Shown here piece after piece: positions 1 through 9,503 of a stretch of DNA of 64,000 bases. The notes under the pieces were generated by a model. It had not been told where the DNA came from. It worked only from the letters and a program-made list of their open reading frames with translations, and searched no databases. The stretch lies in contig NZ_CP166194.1 of the NCBI RefSeq assembly GCF_045679545.1, positions 1-64,000 on the forward strand, in the 5' to 3' direction. The DNA is from Enterovibrio sp045679545. Its GTDB lineage: Bacteria; Pseudomonadota; Gammaproteobacteria; Enterobacterales; Vibrionaceae. The translations under genes and the position numbers were made by a program. The first letter of the stretch is position 1; every line of letters begins with the position of its first letter.

Positions 1-936
1 GTAGCCGATAACCCTGGTGCTGCGTACAATCCGCTATTCCTATACGGCGGCACAGGTTTGGGTAAAACGCACTTGTTGCACGCAGTGGGTAATGCCATTA
101 GCGATCGCAAGGCAGACGCTCGCGTGGTTTACATGCACTCTGAACGTTTTGTTCAAGACATGGTGAAAGCACTGCAAAATAACCAGATCGAAGAATTTAA
201 GCGCTACTATCGTAGTGTTGATGCTTTGCTGATTGATGACATCCAATTCTTTGCTAATAAAGAACGTTCGCAAGAAGAGTTCTTCCACACGTTCAATGCG
301 CTTCTTGAAGGTAACCAGCAAATCATTTTGACCTCTGATCGCTACCCTAAAGAGATTAATGGGGTAGAAGACCGATTGAAGTCGCGCTTTGGTTGGGGCT
401 TGACCGTTGCGATTGAGCCGCCTGAGTTAGAAACGCGCGTCGCGATTTTGATGAAAAAAGCCGAAGGTCATAATATTCGCCTACCTGATGAAGTGGCCTT
501 CTTTATTGCCAAACGTCTGCGTTCGAATGTGCGAGAGCTTGAAGGTGCGCTAAATCGGGTGATAGCGAATGCTAACTTCACCGGACGTGCTATCACCATC
601 GATTTCGTTCGCGAAGCGTTGCGTGATTTGCTTGCTTTGCAAGAAAAGCTCGTCACTATCGATAATATTCAGAAGACTGTCGCTGAGTACTATAAAATCA
701 AAATGGCGGACTTATTATCTAAGCGTCGCAGTCGCTCTGTTGCACGTCCTCGTCAGGTCGCGATGGCCTTGTCGAAAGAGCTGACAAACCACAGTCTTCC
801 TGAAATTGGTGATGCATTTGGTGGTCGAGATCATACTACGGTACTTCATGCGTGCCGAAAGATTGAACAGCTGCGCGAAGAAAGCCACGATATAAAAGAA
901 GATTACTCAAACTTGATCCGGACTCTGTCGTCTTAA
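1..936 (+). CDS. dnaA: Chromosomal replication initiator DnaA (3' part)
   Basis: The reading frame is open from base 1, so the N-terminal domains lie outside the window. DnaA binds DnaA boxes at oriC and, in its ATP form, melts the origin. The fragment opens in the AAA+ domain with Walker A GGTGLGKT (bases 46-69) and Walker B LLIDDIQFF (about 226-252). The C-terminal DNA-binding domain carries the signature GGRDHTTVLHA near base 820. An apparent start at base 58 falls inside Walker A and is not a real start. The stop is one base before dnaN, so the two are probably co-transcribed and translationally coupled. Confidence 0.97.
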   Translation, partial: VADNPGAAYNPLFLYGGTGLGKTHLLHAVGNAISDRKADARVVYMHSERFVQDMVKALQNNQIEEFKRYYRSVDALLIDDIQFFANKERSQEEFFHTFNALLEGNQQIILTSDRYPKEINGVEDRLKSRFGWGLTVAIEPPELETRVAILMKKAEGHNIRLPDEVAFFIAKRLRSNVRELEGALNRVIANANFTGRAITIDFVREALRDLLALQEKLVTIDNIQKTVAEYYKIKMADLLSKRRSRSVARPRQVAMALSKELTNHSLPEIGDAFGGRDHTTVLHACRKIEQLREESHDIKEDYSNLIRTLSS

Positions 937-937
937 T

Positions 938-2038
938 ATGAAATTTATTATTACTCGTGACCAATTTTTGAAACCCTTGCAACAGGTCTCTGGTGCGCTA
1001 GGGGGACGACCAACGCTGCCGATCCTTGGCAACATTCTATTGAAAGTACAGTCCGGCAAGTTGTCGATGACTTGTACTGATTTGGAAGTAGAGTTGATTG
1101 CTACGATTTCGCTAGACGGCGAATCAGAAGACGGTGCAGTAACAGTGCCGTCACGTAAATTCCTCGACATTTGTCGTGGTTTGCCTGATAGCGCACCAAT
1201 TAACTTCTTAGTGGATGGTGATCGCGCTGTTATCCGTTCAGGCCGCAGTCGTTTTACTTTATCAACGCTACCTGCCGCTGATTTTCCAAATATTGAAGAT
1301 TGGCAGAGCAGTGTCGAATTTACTGTCGAACAAGGTAAGTTGCGCCAGTTGATTGAAAGCACCTCTTTCTCAATGGCTAATCAGGATGTGCGTTATTTCC
1401 TCAACGGTATGCTGTTGGAAACCGATGGTACAACGCTGCGCTCCGTCGCCACGGATGGTCACCGTATGGCTGTCGGTATCACGGCGCTCGAAAGCGAGCT
1501 GGAAAATCAGCAGGTTATCGTGCCGCGTAAAGGGGTAACCGAATTGATGCGTCTTCTTGATCAACCCGACGCGCCCGTTACCATTCAGATTGGCAGTGCG
1601 AATATTCGCGCTCAGGTAAACCAGTTTATCTTCACTTCCAAACTGGTTGATGGTCGATTTCCCGATTATCGGCGCGTGTTGCCGCAATCATCAAACAAAA
1701 CGATGGAAGCGGACTGTGACGAGTTGCGCCAAGCGCTTTCTCGCGCCGCCATTTTGTCGAATGAGAAATTTCGCGGCGTTCGCCTTAACTTGAGTAACGG
1801 GCAATTGCGCATTTCTGCTCACAACCCTGAGCAAGAAGAAGCCGAAGAGTTCGTGGATGTGAACTACCAAGGCGACGATCTCGAGATCGGTTTTAACGTT
1901 AGCTATGTGCTAGATGTGCTCAACACTTTGAAGTGTGAGCAAGTGCGTTTTTCAATGACAGATGGTACTGCGAGTGCACTGGTTGAAGATGCCAGCCGTG
2001 ACGATGCCATGTATGTGGTGATGCCGATCCGTCTTTAA
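938..2038 (+). CDS. dnaN: DNA polymerase III beta subunit (sliding clamp)
   Basis: 366 residues, the usual length for the beta clamp, which forms a ring dimer around DNA and tethers the replicative polymerase. The N-terminus (MKFIITRDQFLKPLQQVSG) and the C-terminus ending in VVMPIRL are typical; the C-terminal MPxRL segment is part of the protein-binding pocket. It begins one base after the dnaA stop and ends one base before recF, the standard origin-proximal operon. No separate promoter was recognised in the minimal gaps. Confidence 0.98.
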   Translation: MKFIITRDQFLKPLQQVSGALGGRPTLPILGNILLKVQSGKLSMTCTDLEVELIATISLDGESEDGAVTVPSRKFLDICRGLPDSAPINFLVDGDRAVIRSGRSRFTLSTLPAADFPNIEDWQSSVEFTVEQGKLRQLIESTSFSMANQDVRYFLNGMLLETDGTTLRSVATDGHRMAVGITALESELENQQVIVPRKGVTELMRLLDQPDAPVTIQIGSANIRAQVNQFIFTSKLVDGRFPDYRRVLPQSSNKTMEADCDELRQALSRAAILSNEKFRGVRLNLSNGQLRISAHNPEQEEAEEFVDVNYQGDDLEIGFNVSYVLDVLNTLKCEQVRFSMTDGTASALVEDASRDDAMYVVMPIRL

Positions 2039-2039
2039 T

Positions 2040-3122
2040 ATGGCGCTGTCCAGATTATCTATTCATGATCTGAGAAATATTGAAGCCTGTGACCTTAGTC
2101 TGTCATTAGGCTTCAATTTTCTTGTTGGTCCGAATGGCAGTGGTAAAACGAGTGTGCTTGAGGCCGTGTATTACCTCGGCCATGGTCGTTCTTTTCGCAG
2201 CCCTTTAACCGGTCGTGTTATCCGGTATCAGCAAGACAGATTAGTCGTTCATGGTCGTGTTACCGCTCCTGATACGGAGGCCTTATTACCCGTAGGGCTT
2301 CAAAAAAATCGTGACGGCTCTACCGATGTAAAAATCGGAGAAGAGAAAGGGCAAAAGCTGGTTCAACTGGCTGAAGTGTTGCCGATGCAATTGATTACCC
2401 CTGAAGGGTTTGAGTTGCTGACAGGCGGCCCTAAATTTCGACGTTCGTTCATCGATTGGGGTGTGTTCCATGTGGAACCTCAGTTTTACCCCGTTTGGTC
2501 TCGGGTTAAACGCCTAACCAAGCAGCGCAATGCGCTGTTGAAAACAGCACGAAGTTACCGAGAATTGAGTTATTGGGATGCCGAACTGGCACCGCTAGCG
2601 AATCAAATTGATCAGTGGCGACGTGCGTACGTCAGCAAACTAGCTGAGCGTGCATCGGCATTGTGTCAGGCATTTTTGCCTGAATATGACATCAAGCTGA
2701 GTTACACACGAGGCTGGGATAAAGACACTGAATATGCTGAGTTACTGAAAGAAAATTTTCTTCGTGATCAGCAGCTCGGTTATACCGTCAGCGGTCCGCA
2801 TAAGTCGGACTTACGCTTGCGTATTAATAATACGCCGGTGGAAGATGTGCTCTCTCGAGGGCAGCTTAAACTGATGGTATGTGCTCTGCGCTTAGCGCAA
2901 GGACAGCAGCTTACTGAAGATAAAGGTAAGCAATGTATTTATTTGATAGACGACTTTGCGTCGGAGCTGGATAGTCAGCGTCGGGCGCTCTTGGCTGCGC
3001 AGTTAAAGGCCACAGGTGCTCAGGTATTTGTTAGTGCCATTAGTGCCGATCAGGTCGCTGAAATGTGCGACGAAAATAGTAAGATGTTTCATGTGGAACA
3101 CGGTAAAATAGCCGCAGAATAA
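2040..3122 (+). CDS. recF: DNA replication and repair protein RecF
   Basis: 360 residues. RecF is an SMC-like ATPase that with RecO and RecR loads RecA at gapped DNA. Walker A GPNGSGKTS lies near residue 31, the ABC signature LSRGQLKLM near residue 272 and Walker B IYLIDDFASELD near residue 300. It sits one base after dnaN and 19 bases before gyrB. Two parS-like palindromes (2464-2479 and 3085-3100) lie inside the coding sequence, the second close to its 3' end. Confidence 0.97.
   Translation: MALSRLSIHDLRNIEACDLSLSLGFNFLVGPNGSGKTSVLEAVYYLGHGRSFRSPLTGRVIRYQQDRLVVHGRVTAPDTEALLPVGLQKNRDGSTDVKIGEEKGQKLVQLAEVLPMQLITPEGFELLTGGPKFRRSFIDWGVFHVEPQFYPVWSRVKRLTKQRNALLKTARSYRELSYWDAELAPLANQIDQWRRAYVSKLAERASALCQAFLPEYDIKLSYTRGWDKDTEYAELLKENFLRDQQLGYTVSGPHKSDLRLRINNTPVEDVLSRGQLKLMVCALRLAQGQQLTEDKGKQCIYLIDDFASELDSQRRALLAAQLKATGAQVFVSAISADQVAEMCDENSKMFHVEHGKIAAE
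2464..2479. promoter_or_regulatory. parS-like site 1 (in recF)
   Basis: TGTTCCATGTGGAACC differs from the palindromic parS core TGTTCCACGTGGAACA at the central C and the last base. It lies within recF and is the weakest-matching of four such sites within 5 kb. ParB binding is inferred from the motif and the origin-proximal location. Confidence 0.6.
3085..3100. promoter_or_regulatory. parS-like site 2 (3' end of recF)
   Basis: TGTTTCATGTGGAACA matches the 16-bp parS palindrome except at a central base and one arm position. It is in the last codons of recF, 40 bp upstream of gyrB. Confidence 0.65.
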
Positions 3123-3141
3123 AATAAGCGAGAGTAACTCA

Positions 3142-5559
3142 ATGTCCAACAATTACGATTCATCGAGTATTAAGGTACTCAAGGGTCTGGATGCGGTAAG
3201 AAAGCGTCCGGGGATGTATATCGGTGATACTGACGACGGTACCGGTTTGCACCACATGGTCTTTGAGGTCGTCGATAACTCTATCGATGAAGCTCTCGCA
3301 GGTCACTGTAACGATATCGTGGTGACTATCCACGAAGACGGCTCAGTTTCAGTCAAAGATGATGGTCGTGGTATCCCTGTGGATATGCATGAAGAAGAGG
3401 GCGTGTCAGCGGCTGAAGTTATCATGACGGTTCTTCACGCCGGTGGTAAGTTCGATGACAACTCCTACAAGGTGTCAGGCGGTCTTCACGGCGTGGGTGT
3501 ATCCGTGGTGAATGCCCTTTCTGAAAAGCTTGAGTTGACTATCTGGCGCAGTGGCCATATCTATCAACAAATTTACGTTCACGGCGTGCCACAAGCGCCG
3601 CTGGGGCCGATTGGTGATACGGACGAAACGGGAACTCGCATTCGTTTCTGGCCGAGTGACCAAACTTTTACTGATCTTCTATTCCATTACGACATTCTGG
3701 CCAAGCGCCTGCGTGAACTGTCTTTCTTGAACTCGGGTGTTTCAATTCGTTTGATCGACGAGCGCGAAGAAGACAAACATGACCACTTCACCTACGAAGG
3801 CGGTATTCGCGCATTCGTCGAGCACTTGAACCGCAACAAAACTCCCATCCATCCGTCTGTGTTCCATTTCGAGCATGAGCGTGAAGATGGTGTCACGGTT
3901 GAAGTGTCAATGCAGTGGAACGATGGTTTCCAAGAAAACATCTACTGCTTTACTAACAATATCCCTCAACGCGATGGTGGTACTCACCTTGCGGGCTTCC
4001 GTGCAGCATTGACGCGTACACTCAATAGCTACATGGAAAAAGAAGGCTACTCCAAGAAAGCTAACGCTGCGACATCCGGTGATGATGCACGTGAAGGTTT
4101 GACGGCTGTTGTCTCGGTTAAAGTGCCTGACCCTAAATTCTCTAGCCAGACCAAAGACAAGTTGGTTTCATCAGAAGTGAAATCAGCGGTTGAGTCGGCA
4201 ATGAATGAGAAGTTGGGTGAGTTTTTAATTGAGAACCCACAAGATGCCAAGATTGTTTGCAGCAAAATCATTGATGCAGCTCGTGCACGTGAAGCGGCGC
4301 GTAAAGCCCGTGAAATGACACGTCGAAAAGGCGCGTTGGATTTGGGTGGTTTGCCAGGTAAGCTTGCTGATTGCCAAGAAAAAGACCCAGCACTGTCTGA
4401 ATTATACATAGTGGAAGGGGACTCTGCTGGCGGTTCTGCCAAGCAGGGACGTAACCGTAAAAACCAAGCTATCTTGCCGTTGAAGGGTAAGATCTTGAAC
4501 GTTGAGAAAGCGCGTTTCGATAAAATGCTTTCTTCACAGGAAGTGACGACGCTTATCACCGCTATGGGCTGTGGTATTGGTCGCGATGAATATAACCCTG
4601 ATAAGCTGCGCTACCACAGCATCATCATCATGACCGATGCTGACGTCGATGGTTCGCACATTCGTACGCTACTGTTGACCTTCTTCTACCGTCAAATGCC
4701 TGAATTGATTGAGCGTGGTTACATCTACATTGCTCAGCCACCATTGTATAAAGTGAAGAAAGGCAAACAAGAGCAGTACATCAAAGATGATGAAGCGATG
4801 GAGCAATACCAAGTTGCACTCGCACTAGAAAATGCGGCTTTGTATGTTAACCAAGATGCGCCTGCACTTAGCGGTGTAGCGCTTGAAGAACTTATCAAGC
4901 AATACAACGGTGTGATGAAGCTTATTGCGCGTATGTCGCGTCGCTACCCTTCAGCGTTGCTGAACGAGCTGGTTTATCAACCTCGTTTGCCAGTGGATTC
5001 GCTGTCAAATGAATCTGCGGTACAAGCGTGGATTGATAATATTGTTGCTGTGTTGAACAAGAAATCAACCGGCGAGAGCCAGTACAGTTCAGTCGTGAAA
5101 TTCGATGAAGAGCGCAATGCATATCAGCCAGAGCTGGTGGTTCGCACTCACGGTGTTGTTCATGAATATTTGATCAGCTTCGATCTGCTCAATTCGAAAG
5201 AATACGCACGTATTGCGGATCTGTCTGAAGCGTTAGATGGCTTGCTGGATGACACAGCATACATTCAACGTGGCGAGCGTAAGCAGCCTGTGAAGAGCTT
5301 TGTTGATGCACTAGAATGGCTTATCAAAGAATCAAACCGTGGTCTGTCTCGTCAGCGCTATAAAGGGTTGGGTGAGATGAACCCCGATCAGCTTTGGGAA
5401 ACGACGATGGACCCTGAATCTCGCCGTATGCTACGTGTTACGATTCAAGATGCGGTGGCAGCGGATGAGTTGTTTACTACGCTCATGGGTGACCATGTTG
5501 AACCACGTCGTGCATTCATCGAGAATAATGCGCTTAAAGTTGCTAACTTGGACGTGTAG
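3142..5559 (+). CDS. gyrB: DNA gyrase subunit B
   Basis: 805 residues, matching E. coli GyrB (804). It is the ATPase subunit of the type II topoisomerase that introduces negative supercoils. The N-terminal GHKL ATPase has DNSIDEALAGH and GRGIPVDMH; the TOPRIM domain has EGDSAGGSAKQGR near residue 425 and DADVDGSHIRT near residue 499 (Mg2+ ligands); the C-terminal motif QRYKGLGEMNPDQLW is present. The gram-negative insertion in the C-terminal half is retained. The start follows a GAGAG-type ribosome site. The gene closes the dnaA-dnaN-recF-gyrB cluster and is followed by a strong terminator. Confidence 0.98.
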   Translation: MSNNYDSSSIKVLKGLDAVRKRPGMYIGDTDDGTGLHHMVFEVVDNSIDEALAGHCNDIVVTIHEDGSVSVKDDGRGIPVDMHEEEGVSAAEVIMTVLHAGGKFDDNSYKVSGGLHGVGVSVVNALSEKLELTIWRSGHIYQQIYVHGVPQAPLGPIGDTDETGTRIRFWPSDQTFTDLLFHYDILAKRLRELSFLNSGVSIRLIDEREEDKHDHFTYEGGIRAFVEHLNRNKTPIHPSVFHFEHEREDGVTVEVSMQWNDGFQENIYCFTNNIPQRDGGTHLAGFRAALTRTLNSYMEKEGYSKKANAATSGDDAREGLTAVVSVKVPDPKFSSQTKDKLVSSEVKSAVESAMNEKLGEFLIENPQDAKIVCSKIIDAARAREAARKAREMTRRKGALDLGGLPGKLADCQEKDPALSELYIVEGDSAGGSAKQGRNRKNQAILPLKGKILNVEKARFDKMLSSQEVTTLITAMGCGIGRDEYNPDKLRYHSIIIMTDADVDGSHIRTLLLTFFYRQMPELIERGYIYIAQPPLYKVKKGKQEQYIKDDEAMEQYQVALALENAALYVNQDAPALSGVALEELIKQYNGVMKLIARMSRRYPSALLNELVYQPRLPVDSLSNESAVQAWIDNIVAVLNKKSTGESQYSSVVKFDEERNAYQPELVVRTHGVVHEYLISFDLLNSKEYARIADLSEALDGLLDDTAYIQRGERKQPVKSFVDALEWLIKESNRGLSRQRYKGLGEMNPDQLWETTMDPESRRMLRVTIQDAVAADELFTTLMGDHVEPRRAFIENNALKVANLDV

Positions 5560-5590
5560 AAACGCGTTGCTACGTAAAATCTGAGTACTT

Positions 5591-5615
5591 AACGCCGCCT
5601 ATGCGGCGTTTTTTT
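5591..5615 (+). terminator. gyrB terminator
   Basis: The stem AACGCCGC / GCGGCGTT with a four-base loop is followed directly by a run of T. It ends the dnaA-gyrB operon. Confidence 0.9.
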
Positions 5616-5837
5616 CGCGTATCGTCATGTGTGCGCATAAGCCTATGAAAACATTAATATAAATCTCGCCTGATTGATTGGGTTTGCACCTTTGAGGTAG
5701 ACGCCATCATAATAAAGGTAATATATATCGCTTAACGGCATATCAATTTGTATTGTGGCTTTCGCTTAATGATTTGCTATATAGGAAAACTGTCTTCTTT
5801 CATTGAGCGAGGGTAATCATGGAAATGTATCGCTGAT
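5616..5837. other. Intergenic stretch without a recognised gene
   Basis: AT-rich non-coding region between the gyrB terminator and the avtA terminator. The only coding signal seen is a five-codon reading frame (MEMYR, 5819-5836) behind a GAGCGAGGG ribosome-site-like sequence, running straight into the hairpin at 5844. This could be chance or the end of a short transcript; no convincing -35/-10 pair was found. Confidence 0.4.
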
Positions 5838-5872
5838 AAAAAAGCCCGCAATGAATGGCGGGCGATATTTTT
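5838..5872. terminator. Bidirectional-looking terminator downstream of avtA
   Basis: GCCCGC (5844-5849) pairs with GCGGGC (5858-5863). The stem has an A run on the left, giving a U tract for minus-strand transcripts, and T-rich sequence on the right. It mainly serves avtA on the minus strand. Confidence 0.75.
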
Positions 5873-5900
5873 ATAAACGCTAGTCTAGCTGACACCAAAT

Positions 5901-5916
5901 TGTTCCACGTGGAACA
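5901..5916. promoter_or_regulatory. parS site 3 (perfect palindrome)
   Basis: TGTTCCACGTGGAACA is a perfect 16-bp palindrome identical to the parS core known from Pseudomonas and related bacteria. It abuts the stop codon of avtA and lies in non-coding DNA. Confidence 0.9.
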
Positions 5917-7167
5917 TCAACCTTCTTGGTATGCTTTTTCAATCTCTTCTTTGAGGATTTCGACGCCTCGTTGGATCTTCTCATCATCTTGCACATAGTT
6001 CATTCGCAAGCACTCGTGGGTGTGGCTCCAATCCATTTCTGATCCGATAAAGAAATATTCCCCAGGTACAATAAGTAAGCCCCGTTCCTTTAATCGGCGA
6101 TAGAGTTCCTTTGTAGGGATGGGTAAACCTTCAAACCAAAGCCACAAGAAAATCGCCCCCTCGGGTTTGTGAATTTTAAACCTTGGGTCTGGTATGGCTT
6201 GTTGAAGCAGTTCGATACTTCTCAGTGCTTTTGCTTGATAAAAAGGCTTTATCACATCTTTACTCAGACGAAGTAAATCACCCGATTTAATCATTTCTAA
6301 CGCGAGCGCTGGGCCGACACCGCAGGGCGATAAACTTACAATTCCGTTGATATTGGTTAGTGCTGAGATGGTTTGTTCGTTAGCGATGATAATGCCGCAT
6401 CGTACACCAGGTAAACCGAGTTTGGACAAACTTGAGCACAGTATGGTGTTGTCATTCCAAAACGGCTTAACGTCTTCAAAGATGATATTTGGGAAGGGCA
6501 CTCCGTATGCATTATCTATGATGAGGGGAATATTGTGTTTACGAGCAAGTTTGTCGAGCTCTTCCACTTCTTCATCTGTGAGCACATTGCCTGTTGGGTT
6601 CGTCGGGCGTGATGCACAGATGGCACTGATTGATTCGTCGACTTCAAGCGCTGAAAAGTCTACGTGGTATTTGAACTGGCGATTGTCCAAGTACTCTATG
6701 GTTGGTTTTAGGCTGGTAAAAATATCAGGGTCTAGACCGGCATCCGCATATCCAATGTATTCAGGTGTAAGTGGGAGCAGGATTTTCTTAAAGCTCCCGT
6801 CATCATATTTGCCCCCAAATAGGTTGAACAGGTAGAAAAAAGCACACTGGCTTCCATTGGTCAGCATGATGTTCTTACTGCTGATCTGCCAGCCAAAGGT
6901 TTTATTCAGTAGTTCAGCCAGCGCTGCAATAAACGCAGTTTTACCCTGTGGACCATCGTAGTTGGAGAGGGCGGCAACGAGCGAGCCATCGTCTAGCATT
7001 TTCTTACTGAGTTGCTCGAAGTGTTCAACCATCTCTGGAATTGCCGCTGGGTTTCCCCCGCCAAGCATGATGGCATCAGGGTTTCTTAAGCCGTCGTTCA
7101 GGTCATCCATCAATTGAGTGATACCTGAGTGTTGGGAGAACTTTGTCCCGAAAGTTGAAAACTGCAT
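5917..7167 (-). CDS. avtA: Valine-pyruvate aminotransferase
   Basis: PLP-dependent class I/II aminotransferase, 416 residues from the chosen start. It interconverts valine + pyruvate with 2-oxoisovalerate + alanine. The sequence is clearly AvtA-like: the N-terminus reads MQFSTFGTKFSQHSGI, followed by MLGGGNPA, a PTNPTGNV segment, and SSLSKLGLPGVRCG containing the PLP-binding lysine. The open frame runs 94 codons further upstream but that part is unlike any AvtA and spans parS site 4, so the start at 7167 is preferred; an AAGG ribosome site lies upstream. Monocistronic, transcribed away from glyS. Confidence 0.93.
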   Translation of the reverse strand: MQFSTFGTKFSQHSGITQLMDDLNDGLRNPDAIMLGGGNPAAIPEMVEHFEQLSKKMLDDGSLVAALSNYDGPQGKTAFIAALAELLNKTFGWQISSKNIMLTNGSQCAFFYLFNLFGGKYDDGSFKKILLPLTPEYIGYADAGLDPDIFTSLKPTIEYLDNRQFKYHVDFSALEVDESISAICASRPTNPTGNVLTDEEVEELDKLARKHNIPLIIDNAYGVPFPNIIFEDVKPFWNDNTILCSSLSKLGLPGVRCGIIIANEQTISALTNINGIVSLSPCGVGPALALEMIKSGDLLRLSKDVIKPFYQAKALRSIELLQQAIPDPRFKIHKPEGAIFLWLWFEGLPIPTKELYRRLKERGLLIVPGEYFFIGSEMDWSHTHECLRMNYVQDDEKIQRGVEILKEEIEKAYQEG

Positions 7168-7320
7168 ACCTGTAAAACCTTTATAAAATCTGTTCAATCC
7201 TTGTGTTATAGCTGCCAACATACAGTAATCAGTACGCAAAATGAACGTGCAAATTTGGCTGAGTTTATGTCTAGTGTGAAATGACGAACACGGTTTTGTT
7301 AGGGGCGAGCGCAAGGGCAA

Positions 7321-7336
7321 TGTTTCACGTGGAACA
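7321..7336. promoter_or_regulatory. parS site 4
   Basis: TGTTTCACGTGGAACA matches the parS palindrome with one T/C change in the left arm. It lies in the avtA-glyS intergenic region. Confidence 0.85.
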
Positions 7337-7375
7337 TTGAATATGAAACACACCGATAGATGTGGGTGGACAAAA

Positions 7376-7402
7376 GAAAGCCCCGCAAGAGCGAGGCTTA
7401 TA
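7376..7402 (-). terminator. glyQS terminator
   Basis: On the minus strand AGCCTCGC pairs with GCGGGGCT (G-T pair allowed) and is followed by TTTCTTTT, just past the glyS stop. Confidence 0.8.
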
Positions 7403-7420
7403 TTCGAGGTTGAACGCGGA

Positions 7421-9502
7421 CTATTTCTGCAGCAGAGAGATATCGGCAACGTTCATAAACTGACTACGCAAGGTGCTTAGCAAGGCAAGGCGGTTCGCTT
7501 TAAGCGCTTCGTCTTCTGCCATGACCATCACGTTATCAAAGAAGTTGTCAACCGGCTCACGAAGGTCTGCCAATTGCGTTAACGCCGTTTGGTAATCACC
7601 ATTGGCAAACAAGGGTGCTAGGTCATCAACCAATGTGGTAACTTTCTCTGCTAGTGCTTTCTCGGCATCTTCGATAAGTAGGCTTGAATTAATAGAAGCC
7701 GGTAGCTCACCGTCGAACTTAGCAAGGATGTTACCAACACGTTTATTAGCGGCAGCCAAAGATTCAGCCGCATCCAATGAACGGAAGTGAGTCACTGCTT
7801 TAACGCGTTGATCAAAGTCGGCAGGCTGGGTAGGGCGACGCGCCAGTACCGCTTGGATAACATCGACACTATGACCTTCATCTTGATACCAAGCGCGAAA
7901 ACGTCCCAGCATGAAGTCGATCACGTCGGTCTCAACGTTTTCGTTGGTTAAGCGGCTAGTGCCATCTGCATTCGTGAACAGAGCCTTTGCTTTCGCGATA
8001 AGGTCAACGAGATCCAGATCGTAACCATACTCAACGATAATACGAAGCACACCCAGTGAAGCACGGCGAAGCGCAAACGGGTCTGAACCTTTAGGTGCTT
8101 GTCCAATGCCGAAGATACCTACGATGGTATCAAGCTTATCTGCCATCGAAACAGCTGCAGACACACCATTGCTTGGCAAGTCGTCACCAGCGAAACGCGG
8201 TAAGTATTGCTCGTTCAGCGCCACAGCCACTTCTTCAGCTTCACCGTCATGACGAGCATAGTGCATACCCATGACGCCTTGTGTCTCGGTAAACTCAAAG
8301 ACCATTGAGGTCATCAAGTCACACTTAGACAACAGGCCTGCGCGCTGCGCTTTTTCGACATCGGCACCAATCTTGGCAGCGATGTAACCAGCAAGCTCAG
8401 TGATGCGGTCAGTCTTGTCTTTAATGGTACCAAGCTGCTTCTGGAAAATAGCCGTTTCCAGTTGTGGCAGGCGGTCAATCAAAGGGCGTTTGCGGTCAGT
8501 ATTAAAGAAGAATTCTGCGTCAGCGAGGCGAGGGCGAACGACTTTCTCGTTACCTTCGATAACGTGGCGTGGCTCTTTTGATTCGATGTTCGAGACGAAG
8601 ATGAAGTTCGGCAGAAGCTGCTTGTCTTCACTGTAAACAGGGAAGTACTTCTGATCGCCTTTCATGGTGTAAACCAGGGCTTCTGCTGGGACTTTCAAGA
8701 ACTCTTCTTCAAAAGTGGCAGTCAGCACAACTGGCCATTCAACCAAAGAGGTGACTTCTTCTACCAAGTCATCTTCAAGATCGGCAATGCCACCAACAAG
8801 CTCTGCAGCTTTGTTTGCATCTGCAATGATGATGGCTTTACGCTTATCGTAGTCCGCCATGACTTTGCCGCGCGTTTCCAGAATCTCTGGATACTGATCG
8901 GCATTGTCGATAGCAAACTCTGCTTCACCCATAAAGCGATGACCACGAATAGTGCGACTAGATGTCACACCCATGATGCGGCCTTCGATCAATTCATCAT
9001 CAAGCAGGATGGTCAGTGTTTTAACCGGACGGATGAACTGGGTGTCTTTGTCACCCCAGCGCATTGGCTTAGCGATTGGCAGGTTAGCCAGGGCCTTATC
9101 AGCAAGCGCTACAACGATAGATTTGGTGTCTTGGCCTTTTACGTCTTGCTTGAACAGAAGCCATTCGCCTTTGTCCGTTTTCAAACGTTCGGCTTGATCA
9201 ACGGTAATACCGCAACCACGCGCCCAGCCTTGAGCAGCTTTTGTCGCATTACCTTCAGCATCAAATGCTGCAGAAACAGCAGGGCCGCGCTTCTCAACTT
9301 GCTTGTCAGCCTGTTGCTCAGCCAGTGCTGTCACTTTCAACGCCAAGCGGCGAGGGGAGGCAAACCACTTAATGCCTTCATGGGACAATTCAGCATCTTT
9401 AAGCTCTTGCTCAAAGTTTGCTGCAAAGGCTTCTGCCAGTGTACGTAGTTGCGTTGGTGGCAACTCTTCCGTACCTAGCTCAATCAGGAAATTCTTTGCC
9501 AT
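7421..9502 (-). CDS. glyS: Glycine-tRNA ligase beta subunit
   Basis: 693 residues (E. coli 689). Beta chain of the alpha2beta2 glycyl-tRNA synthetase; it mainly binds tRNA-Gly. The N-terminal sequence MAKNFLIELGTEELPP is diagnostic. The start at 9502 is chosen over an in-frame ATG five codons upstream because GGAGAAG lies just before it and it matches the family start. It follows glyQ with one base between stop and start, so the two subunits are translationally coupled. A terminator follows. Confidence 0.97.
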   Translation of the reverse strand: MAKNFLIELGTEELPPTQLRTLAEAFAANFEQELKDAELSHEGIKWFASPRRLALKVTALAEQQADKQVEKRGPAVSAAFDAEGNATKAAQGWARGCGITVDQAERLKTDKGEWLLFKQDVKGQDTKSIVVALADKALANLPIAKPMRWGDKDTQFIRPVKTLTILLDDELIEGRIMGVTSSRTIRGHRFMGEAEFAIDNADQYPEILETRGKVMADYDKRKAIIIADANKAAELVGGIADLEDDLVEEVTSLVEWPVVLTATFEEEFLKVPAEALVYTMKGDQKYFPVYSEDKQLLPNFIFVSNIESKEPRHVIEGNEKVVRPRLADAEFFFNTDRKRPLIDRLPQLETAIFQKQLGTIKDKTDRITELAGYIAAKIGADVEKAQRAGLLSKCDLMTSMVFEFTETQGVMGMHYARHDGEAEEVAVALNEQYLPRFAGDDLPSNGVSAAVSMADKLDTIVGIFGIGQAPKGSDPFALRRASLGVLRIIVEYGYDLDLVDLIAKAKALFTNADGTSRLTNENVETDVIDFMLGRFRAWYQDEGHSVDVIQAVLARRPTQPADFDQRVKAVTHFRSLDAAESLAAANKRVGNILAKFDGELPASINSSLLIEDAEKALAEKVTTLVDDLAPLFANGDYQTALTQLADLREPVDNFFDNVMVMAEDEALKANRLALLSTLRSQFMNVADISLLQK

Positions 9503-9503
9503 C

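Noticed and set aside
7168..7449. 94-codon N-terminal extension of avtA
   Set aside because: Not AvtA-like, covers parS site 4 and overlaps the end of glyS; the family start is at 7167.
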